From the NCBI GenBank assembly GCA_947085305.1, contig CAMTVV010000020.1, positions 1 through 6,717 on the forward strand: a stretch of DNA of 6,717 nucleotides, read 5' to 3'. The notes below the pieces were generated by a model. The model ran no database searches and had not been told where the DNA came from. It saw only the letters and a list, made by a program, of their open reading frames with translations. Both the position numbers and the translations under genes were made by a program. Below, one piece after another: positions 1 to 4,625 of the stretch. How positions within the stretch are numbered: the first letter of the stretch is position 1; each line of letters opens with the position of its first letter. This DNA comes from JAMCQB01 sp947085305 (lineage in GTDB: Bacteria > Nitrospirota > Thermodesulfovibrionia > Thermodesulfovibrionales > UBA9159).

Positions 1-300
1 CCGTTTGCTGATCAGATGCTTCCTCAACAGCGCTTTTCTTGTATCCAACGGAGGAGTTGTGGCGCGCGTCGTTTTAGGCGGCGTTTTCCGGGCAATCTGC
101 TTGACTTTGACTTTTGCAGCAGGCTTATTTTTCTTCTGTTCAACCCGCTTTGCTGATACTTCTGGGGCCTTGGCCTTGACCTTTTTGCGGACGGGCTTCT
201 TTGCCGGTTCTTTCTTCTTCGTTTTTTTCATTGGCGCGGTTTTTTTCTTTGCCGTTTTTTTTGTTTTTGCTGCTGTTTTTGTTTTTTTCCTGGTTGCCAT
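1..300 (-). CDS. Lysine-rich N-terminal part of a probable TraR/DksA-type protein (partial, runs off window)
   Basis: An open frame starts with ATG at 300 and continues to base 1 without a stop, giving 100 residues of an incomplete protein. Residues 1-45 are almost wholly Lys, Ala and Thr (it opens MATRKKTKTAAKTKK). Residues 46-80 remain basic with Pro, Val and Thr. Only the last dozen or so (RKALLRKHLISKR) look like the start of a folded helical domain. A basic, disordered tail ahead of a helix of this kind is seen in some TraR/DksA zinc-finger proteins, which act on RNA polymerase; the Cys4 zinc motif that would prove it lies outside the window. A histone H1-like DNA-binding tail is the main alternative. 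The start follows the preceding small gene's stop by one base, with AGAGG just upstream as a ribosome binding site, so the gene is probably co-transcribed with it and translationally coupled. The reading frame is fairly sure; the family is a guess. Confidence 0.55.
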   Translation of the reverse strand, partial: MATRKKTKTAAKTKKTAKKKTAPMKKTKKKEPAKKPVRKKVKAKAPEVSAKRVEQKKNKPAAKVKVKQIARKTPPKTTRATTPPLDTRKALLRKHLISKR

Positions 301-301
301 A

Positions 302-442
302 TTATTTTGCCTCTTCTGCAGTTTCTTCTTCTTTATGCACTTCGAGGATGCTCCTTACCTGGATGCCGGCCTGCTGAAGGGCCTTCTGGATGTCCGTAAG
401 CTTTGCATCCTTTACCTTTACGATATAATTAATGTTCGTCAT
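302..442 (-). CDS. 46-residue small protein of unknown function, downstream of frr
   Basis: This short gene has ATG at 442-440 and TAA at 304-302. A strong GGAGG (449-453) lies six bases before the start, inside the last codons of frr, whose TAG ends one base upstream. The protein begins MTNINYIVKVKDAKLTDIQK and ends in an acidic tail rich in Glu, Ala and Lys. The pattern suggests a strand (INYIVKV, residues 4-10), an amphipathic helix (about 15-25), a second strand (about 27-35), then the charged tail, a beta-alpha-beta unit somewhat like half of an ACT or inhibitor-I9-type fold. There are no Cys residues, signal peptide or membrane segment. I do not recognise the family. The strong ribosome binding site, tight packing and protein-like composition make it a real gene; its place among translation genes hints at, but does not show, a ribosome-related role. 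Confidence 0.75.
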   Translation of the reverse strand: MTNINYIVKVKDAKLTDIQKALQQAGIQVRSILEVHKEEETAEEAK

Positions 443-443
443 C

Positions 444-1001
444 CTATACCTCCATTATCTCGTTCTCTTTATGCTTGAGCGCCTCGTCGACCTTTGTGAT
501 ATACGAGTCGGTCAGCTTCTGGATCTCTGCATGGAATTTCTTTGCATCATCTTCGCTGAGATGTTCATCTTTCTCAAGTTTTTTCAAATCTTCATTGGAG
601 TCTCTCCTGATATTCCTGACGGCGATCTTCGCCTCTTCGGCCCTCTTTCGCACCACTTTTACCAGCTGTTTTCTCCGTTCTTCCGTGAGGGAAGGGATAT
701 TGATCCTGATGGTCTTGCCGTCGTTTGAGGGGGTCAGTCCGAGGTCGGATTTCATAATGGCCTTCTCAATCTCGGGGATTACACGCTGTTCCCACGGCTG
801 TATCGCTATCTGGCGGCTATCAGGAACACTGAGGCTCGCAAGCTGCTGAAGAGGGGTGGGTGTGCCGTAGTAATCAACTGTGATGCCGTCAAGGAGGGCA
901 AGGGATGCCCTTCCTGTCCTGACAGAGCCAAAGTCCTTTTTGAGGGCTTCGATGGCGCCCTCCATCCTCTCAACGGTTTTTCTTCTTAACTCCTTCTCCA
1001 T
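444..1001 (-). CDS. frr: Ribosome recycling factor (RRF)
   Basis: RRF works with EF-G to split the post-termination ribosome and free the mRNA and tRNA in the cytoplasm. The 185-residue product is full family length. Visible hallmarks are the RTGRAS segment (28-33) of the first long helix, the hinge and domain II start at YYGTPTPLQQLAS (44-56), the domain II strands around SRQIAIQPW (62-70), and the C-terminal helices with AVRNIRRD (127-134), which hold Arg132, the arginine known to be needed in the E. coli protein. The start at 1001 has AAGGGG (1007-1012) five bases upstream and puts the N-terminal helix at normal length. The first 32 bases overlap the end of pyrH in another frame, implying translational coupling. 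The stop TAG (446-444) lies one base before the next small gene, whose ribosome binding site is inside frr. Confidence 0.98.
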   Translation of the reverse strand: MEKELRRKTVERMEGAIEALKKDFGSVRTGRASLALLDGITVDYYGTPTPLQQLASLSVPDSRQIAIQPWEQRVIPEIEKAIMKSDLGLTPSNDGKTIRINIPSLTEERRKQLVKVVRKRAEEAKIAVRNIRRDSNEDLKKLEKDEHLSEDDAKKFHAEIQKLTDSYITKVDEALKHKENEIMEV

Positions 1002-1719
1002 GATTGCCCCTTACCAGGGTGCCTATCTTTTTCCCCTGGGTGATGTTCTTTATGTTTCCTTTCCCCCTCACATTAAATACCACAATGGGGAGGTTGTTGT
1101 CCATACACAGGGATATTGCGGTAGAATCCATGACCGAAAGGCCCTTCCTCAGCACATCAATATAACCGATGGAATCGAACTTTTTTGCCCTGGGATCTTT
1201 TATGGGGTCCGAGGAATAAACGCCGTCAACCTTTGTGGCCTTCAGGATCACCTCTGCTCCGATTTCCATGGCCCTCAAAGCGGCAGCCGTATCAGTGGTG
1301 AAATAAGGATTCCCTGTTCCGGCGGCAAATATCACAACCCGCCCCTTCTCAAGGTGACGGTTCGCCTTTCGCCTGATATAGGGTTCAGCCAGCTCCCGCA
1401 TTTCTATGGCCGATTGCACCCTGGTGGGCACCCCGAGCTTTTCCAGCGAGTTCTGGAGCGCAAGGGCATTGATGACGGTGGCGAGCATCCCCATGTAATC
1501 TGCCGAGGCCCGTTCCATACCCTTTACACTGGCCTCTACGCCCCTGAAGATATTTCCTCCACCGATGACTACGGCAACCTCAGCACCCATTTTAAAGATT
1601 TCCCTTATCTCAGAGGCCATGTACTGCACTGTTGATGAGTCAATGCCATAGCCCTTGTCTCCCATGAGGGATTCCCCGCTGAGTTTCAGGAGTATCCTTT
1701 TGTATTTAAGGTCTTTCAT
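970..1719 (-). CDS. pyrH: UMP kinase (uridylate kinase)
   Basis: This cytoplasmic enzyme phosphorylates UMP to UDP with ATP, the committed step towards UTP and CTP, and is usually a hexamer activated by GTP and inhibited by UTP. The 249-residue protein belongs to the amino-acid kinase family. KLSGES (12-17) and GGGNIFRG (53-60) form phosphate-binding loops. GTGNPYFTTDTAAALRA (134-150) and KATKVDGVYSSDP (160-172) contribute to UMP and ATP binding, and MDSTA (197-201) follows. Normal family members end near LVRG (236-239 here); the last ten or so residues, NHGEGVKKKNR, arise because the frame runs 32 bases into frr before TGA at 972-970. The ribosome binding site is weak: only GTGAG two bases before ATG 1719. 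A 111-base gap separates the gene from tsf, and no convincing promoter was seen there, so it probably reads through from rpsB-tsf. Confidence 0.97.
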   Translation of the reverse strand: MKDLKYKRILLKLSGESLMGDKGYGIDSSTVQYMASEIREIFKMGAEVAVVIGGGNIFRGVEASVKGMERASADYMGMLATVINALALQNSLEKLGVPTRVQSAIEMRELAEPYIRRKANRHLEKGRVVIFAAGTGNPYFTTDTAAALRAMEIGAEVILKATKVDGVYSSDPIKDPRAKKFDSIGYIDVLRKGLSVMDSTAISLCMDNNLPIVVFNVRGKGNIKNITQGKKIGTLVRGNHGEGVKKKNR

Positions 1720-1806
1720 GGCTCACAGTAAAAGACTCACAAATGAGTTCATAAGTAAGGCATAATAATTCGTCATTAACCCGGAAATATATCCGCCGAT
1801 GTTGTC

Positions 1807-1825
1807 ATGCCGGCTTATCCGGCAT
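1807..1825 (-). other. Perfect hairpin just after the tsf stop
   Basis: Seven base pairs (ATGCCGG with CCGGCAT) close a five-base loop, starting six bases beyond the tsf stop codon in the minus-strand transcript. No run of T follows on the minus strand, so it is not a standard intrinsic terminator. It more likely stabilises or marks the 3' end of an rpsB-tsf message, or causes pausing, while allowing some read-through to pyrH. The rest of the 111-base gap (1720-1830) is AT-rich; it contains TATTAT as a possible -10 but no matching -35 at usual spacing. Confidence 0.5.
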
Positions 1826-1830
1826 CTTTC

Positions 1831-2430
1831 TTACAGCCTCTCCCCAACCTGGAATCGCGCAAAGCGTTTCACAATGATATTTTCCCCTAACTTCGCAATC
1901 TTTTCTACCACAAGGTCCTTCACTTTGAGCTTCTGTTCGGGGTCCTTTACAAATATCTGCTCCAGGAGGCAGGTCTCGGCGAAAAACTTGTCCAGTTTCC
2001 CTTCCACAATCTTGTCCACCACCTGGGGCGGCTTTCCGGTCACCTGGGACCGGTAAATCTCCCGTTCGCTTTCGATAACACTCTGGGGCACGTCGTCCCT
2101 TGATACATACATAGGGTTTGTCGCGGCAATGTGCATGGCGATATCCTTGAGGAGATTCCTGAAATCAGCGGTCCGCGCAACAAAGTCCGTCTCGCAATTC
2201 AGTTCCACCAGAACCCCTATCCTGTCCATATGGATATACGCTCCCACGAGGCCTTCTGATGCGGTCCTCCCAGCCTTTTTCGATGCACTGGCAAGCCCTT
2301 TCTGTCTCAGAACAGTAAGCGCCTTTTCGAAATCTCCATTGCTCTCGGTGAGCGCCTTTTTGCACTCCATCATGCCCACGCCTGTCTTTTCCCTCAGTTC
2401 CTTTACCATATCTGCTGAGATCGTTGTCAT
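1831..2430 (-). CDS. tsf: Elongation factor Ts, short form
   Basis: EF-Ts exchanges GDP for GTP on EF-Tu during translation elongation. The 199-residue protein starts with the UBA-like domain (LREKTGVGMMECKKAL, 12-27), then the core with NCETDFVAR (78-86), whose TDFV segment inserts near the nucleotide site of EF-Tu, and it ends with NIIVKRFARFQVGE (184-197). It is much shorter than the roughly 280-residue E. coli protein and lacks most of the second core subdomain and coiled-coil, like the short EF-Ts of Thermus and many deep-branching lineages, so this is a normal family variant rather than a deletion. The ATG (2430-2428) overlaps the rpsB stop by four bases (ATGA), and GGGAG sits seven bases upstream within rpsB, so the two are translated in a coupled way. 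The stop is followed by a hairpin. Confidence 0.98.
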   Translation of the reverse strand: MTTISADMVKELREKTGVGMMECKKALTESNGDFEKALTVLRQKGLASASKKAGRTASEGLVGAYIHMDRIGVLVELNCETDFVARTADFRNLLKDIAMHIAATNPMYVSRDDVPQSVIESEREIYRSQVTGKPPQVVDKIVEGKLDKFFAETCLLEQIFVKDPEQKLKVKDLVVEKIAKLGENIIVKRFARFQVGERL

Positions 2431-3230
2431 GCTGAAACTCCCGCTTTCACGCCTGCCGGACCTTCCTGCGCGCCTTGCCCGAGTTCTTCCTGCCGAGCCT
2501 TTTCTTCGATCAGGGCCTTTTCAGCCTCAAGGGAAGCGGCCTTTGCCACTGCCTCCCTGCCCTCTATTACCGAATCAGCTATCTTCGAGGAGATCAGCTT
2601 TATTGCTCTGATGGCATCGTCGTTCCCGGGGATAACGTAGTCGACCTCGTCCGGGTCGCAGTTGGTATCCACCACCGCCACCACGGGTATCGAAAGTTTT
2701 CTCGCTTCTGCAATGGCGATCTTCTCCTTCTTGGGGTCGATCACGAAGATCGCTCCGGGCAGGCCGTTCATATCCTTTATCCCGGTGAGATTCCTTTCGA
2801 GCTTTATCCGCTCTTTTTCGAGGATCGAGATCTCTTTCTTGGAGAGGGCATTATAGGTGCCGTCCTCCTTCATCTTCTCGATGCTCTTCAGGCGCTCGAT
2901 GCTCTTTTTTATGGTCAAAAAGTTTGTAAGCATCCCCCCGAGCCATCTCTGGTTCACGTAAAACACTCCTGCCCTCCGGGACTCTTCCTGAACCGCATCC
3001 TGCGCCTGTTTCTTCGTGCCGACATAGAGGATGTGCGCATTGCCCTTGGAGGTTTCCCTGACAAATTTGCAGGCCTCTTCAAGTCCCTTCAGGGTCTTCT
3101 GAAGGTCAATGATATAGATGCCGTTCCTCTCCCCAAAGATGTATTTCTTCATCTTGGGGTTCCACCGCTTCACCTGATGGCCGAAATGTACGCCGGCCTC
3201 CAGGAGTTCCTTCATCGTTACTACAGGCAT
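2427..3230 (-). CDS. rpsB: 30S ribosomal protein uS2
   Basis: uS2 binds late to the 30S subunit and helps hold bS1. The 267-residue protein shows the family's landmarks: LLEAGVHFGHQ (9-19), WNPKM (23-27), GIYIIDLQKT (37-46), LYVGTKKQA (68-76), NQRWLGGMLTNF (93-104), a long coiled-coil helix pair about 105-150, VVDTNCDPDEVDYVIPGNDDA (187-206 core), and a helix to about 225. The last 40 residues are an Ala/Glu/Gly-rich tail that varies among species. The start at 3230 has a strong GGAGG (3236-3240) five bases upstream. It is the first gene of the minus-strand block, ahead of tsf, the usual rpsB-tsf pairing. In E. coli uS2 represses its own rpsB-tsf message by binding the leader; the long leader here could allow the same, but this is not shown. 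Confidence 0.98.
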   Translation of the reverse strand: MPVVTMKELLEAGVHFGHQVKRWNPKMKKYIFGERNGIYIIDLQKTLKGLEEACKFVRETSKGNAHILYVGTKKQAQDAVQEESRRAGVFYVNQRWLGGMLTNFLTIKKSIERLKSIEKMKEDGTYNALSKKEISILEKERIKLERNLTGIKDMNGLPGAIFVIDPKKEKIAIAEARKLSIPVVAVVDTNCDPDEVDYVIPGNDDAIRAIKLISSKIADSVIEGREAVAKAASLEAEKALIEEKARQEELGQGAQEGPAGVKAGVSA

Positions 3231-3240
3231 AGATACCTCC

Positions 3241-3412
3241 TCTGGTTTTTCCTCCGCCGCTGCCGCCTCGGACGAGCATTCCCTGCCCTGGCTACCTTTC
3301 CCCTTTGCTCAAACGAGACCAGCAGGGAAATCGCAACGGCGTGTGTAGTGGTTAATACAGAGCATTTACAGAAATAATTGGTACACGCTCCGAGGGTTGA
3401 AAGCTTATCATA
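3241..3412 (-). promoter_or_regulatory. Long rpsB leader with imperfect hairpin and possible -10
   Basis: The stretch before rpsB holds no convincing gene. Read on the minus strand, 3330-3325 (TTTCCC) pairs with 3302-3297 (GGGAAA), continued by 3324-3321 (TGCT) with 3309-3306 (AGCA) across a three-base bulge: ten pairs around an 11-base loop. Further up, 3388-3383 (GCGTGT) can pair with 3344-3339 (ACACGC). A -10-like TATGAT lies at 3412-3407, giving a transcript start near 3400 and a leader of about 170 bases. The nearest -35-like TTGCAA (3431-3426) is only 13 bases away, so the promoter call is weak. Ribosomal protein operons often use such leaders for feedback binding by their product; that role is an inference here. 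Confidence 0.35.
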
Positions 3413-3444
3413 CAAAAGCCTCTTTTTGCAAGGGCGCTTTCACG

Positions 3445-3472
3445 TTGAAAAACAAAAATCCGTTGTGATAAA
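3445..3472 (+). promoter_or_regulatory. Candidate sigma-70 promoter of ntrB
   Basis: TTGAAA (3445-3450) and GATAAA (3467-3472) are separated by 16 bases, and TGT just before the second box makes an extended -10 (TGTGATAAA). The match is 5 of 6 for -35 and 4 of 6 for -10. Transcription would start near 3479, only about five bases before the ntrB ATG, which would make the message nearly leaderless and fits the absence of a Shine-Dalgarno sequence. It diverges from the rpsB promoter region. Confidence 0.45.
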
Positions 3473-3483
3473 GTCCATAAAGC

Positions 3484-4557
3484 ATGGGAAACGGCAGAAC
3501 CCGGGACTTTGAAGCCCTGATCAATTCACTCACCGAAACGGTTCTTCTTCTGGATAAACGCTGCTCCATAACGTTTATCAACAAGACAGGAGAGGAATTC
3601 TTCGGCAGGAGCCGGCAGGAGATTCTCGGGAAAAAGCTGACAGACCTCTATTCCGGCGCACGGGCCCTTTCCGGACTGGCACAAAAGGCGATGAAGGAGC
3701 TGAGGTCATTCAGCGTCAAGGACATGGAGGCAAAAATCAGCGGCGTTTCCAGGATTGATGCGGATATCTCCCCCTTCATCGTGGATGACCGGTGCAGCGG
3801 CGCGCTGCTCTCCATCCGCGAGAACCTGTCCATCGCCGAAAGAGAGGATCCCTCTTTTGATTCCATGGTCTATCTCCTCGGCACCATAGCCCATGAGATA
3901 AAAAATCCCCTGGGAGGCATAAAAGGCGCTGCCCAGCTCCTGAAGAGGAGGCTTATGAAGGGGGAAGGGGGCGTGTCCGGGGGTGATGATGTTGACGAGT
4001 ATATCAACCTTATCATTCACGAGACAGACAGGCTGAACGCCGTGCTCCAGAGTTACCTCGCCATGAGCAAAAGACCTGTGCTGCAGCAGGTAAACGTGCA
4101 CGAGGTTCTCGAGAAGGCCATCTCCATCATGGATTTATCGCTGAAAAATGGTAATATATCCATGCACCGCTTCTACGATCCGAGCCTGCCGCGGCTCACC
4201 GGAGACGGGGGCAAGCTCCTTCAGGTCTTTCTTAATATTATCAAGAACGCCCTGGAGGCAATGCCCCGCGGGGGAAGTTTAAGCGTGGCGACGCGGCCCT
4301 CCGGTGAATACATGGTCCAGGACGGGCAGATAAAAAGGTGGGCGGTGATCTCCATCAGAGATACGGGAAAGGGTATCCCGAAAAATGAGATGCAGAAGAT
4401 ATTCCTTCCTTTTTATACAAAGAAGAAAAAGGGGACTGGTCTCGGCCTTTCCCTTTCGAAGAAGATCATAAAGGATCACAACGGGTTTATCAGGGTGGAG
4501 AGGCCCGATTCGGGAAAAGGGACGGTTTTCCATATATACATTCCATTTGCTCCGTGA
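3484..4557 (+). CDS. ntrB: Nitrogen-regulation sensor kinase NtrB (GlnL)
   Basis: NtrB is a soluble histidine kinase/phosphatase that phosphorylates NtrC when nitrogen is short and, with PII protein, removes the phosphate when it is plentiful. The 357-residue protein has no membrane segment. A PAS domain covers about 8-115 (FEALINSLTETVLLLD at its start). The HisKA domain carries AHEIKNPLGGIKGAAQLL (136-153), with His137 the likely phosphorylation site and a sequence very typical of NtrB. The ATPase domain has an N-box (NIIKNALEAM, 251-260), G1 DTGKGIP (293-299), an F-box region FLPFYTKKKKGTGLGL (307-322) and G2 GTGLGL within it. ATG 3484 is the first possible start because an in-frame TAA lies at 3478-3480, and it places the PAS domain correctly, but no Shine-Dalgarno precedes it. 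Two adjacent TGA stops end it. ntrC follows after 68 bases. Assignment to NtrB rather than another PAS kinase rests on the H-box and the partner gene. Confidence 0.93.
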   Translation: MGNGRTRDFEALINSLTETVLLLDKRCSITFINKTGEEFFGRSRQEILGKKLTDLYSGARALSGLAQKAMKELRSFSVKDMEAKISGVSRIDADISPFIVDDRCSGALLSIRENLSIAEREDPSFDSMVYLLGTIAHEIKNPLGGIKGAAQLLKRRLMKGEGGVSGGDDVDEYINLIIHETDRLNAVLQSYLAMSKRPVLQQVNVHEVLEKAISIMDLSLKNGNISMHRFYDPSLPRLTGDGGKLLQVFLNIIKNALEAMPRGGSLSVATRPSGEYMVQDGQIKRWAVISIRDTGKGIPKNEMQKIFLPFYTKKKKGTGLGLSLSKKIIKDHNGFIRVERPDSGKGTVFHIYIPFAP

Positions 4558-4563
4558 TGAACT

Positions 4564-4579
4564 TGGCGTGATTATTGCA
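4564..4579 (+). promoter_or_regulatory. Candidate sigma-54 (-24/-12) promoter of ntrC
   Basis: TGGCGTG, four bases, then TTGCA reproduces the layout of the sigma-54 consensus TGGCACG-N4-TTGCW. GG is at 4565-4566 and GC at 4577-4578, the required ten bases apart. The mismatches are A to G and C to T in the -24 box; the -12 box is perfect. The predicted start is near 4590, leaving about 36 bases of leader before the ntrC ATG. It sits in the ntrB-ntrC gap directly ahead of a sigma-54 activator gene, so autoactivation by phosphorylated NtrC is the natural reading. No complete palindromic NtrC site was found upstream in ntrB. Confidence 0.55.
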
Positions 4580-4625
4580 AAGTAATTTTGAGTCTTTAAG
4601 TTGCTCATTTCTTCGGTAAAACAGC

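Noticed and set aside
5..478. Phe-rich 157-codon plus-strand frame that looks like a membrane protein
   Set aside because: It is the complement of the Lys-rich tail: AAA/AAG codons read backwards as TTT/CTT give Phe and Leu. The minus strand has proper starts, ribosome binding sites and operon packing.
880..1635. 251-codon plus-strand open frame opposite pyrH
   Set aside because: It lies wholly antisense to frr and pyrH, has no ribosome binding site or recognisable domain, and is explained by the codon usage of the real genes.
1807..1825. Resemblance of the post-tsf hairpin to enterobacterial REP elements (GCCGGATAAG, CTTATCCGGC)
   Set aside because: Only a short core matches, no second copy was seen in the window, and the neighbouring genes do not look enterobacterial.
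3349..3364. TGG-N10-GC in the rpsB-ntrB region as a sigma-54 promoter for ntrB
   Set aside because: Only the invariant-spacing dinucleotides match; the TGGC and TTGC boxes are otherwise poor and it lies more than 100 bases from ntrB.
2475..3377. 300-codon plus-strand open frame opposite rpsB
   Set aside because: Antisense to a clear uS2 gene over its length; composition is odd (many His, Leu, Cys) and no initiation signal or family match is evident.
3221..3415. 64-codon minus-strand frame in the rpsB leader
   Set aside because: It overlaps the rpsB start out of frame, has no good ribosome binding site, and its Arg-rich C-terminus looks like translated non-coding leader. A leader peptide cannot be excluded but nothing supports it.
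4163..4168. TGCACC as an NtrC enhancer half-site upstream of the sigma-54 promoter
   Set aside because: The second half of the palindrome is missing at the required spacing, and it lies in ntrB coding sequence about 400 bases away, so chance is the simpler explanation.
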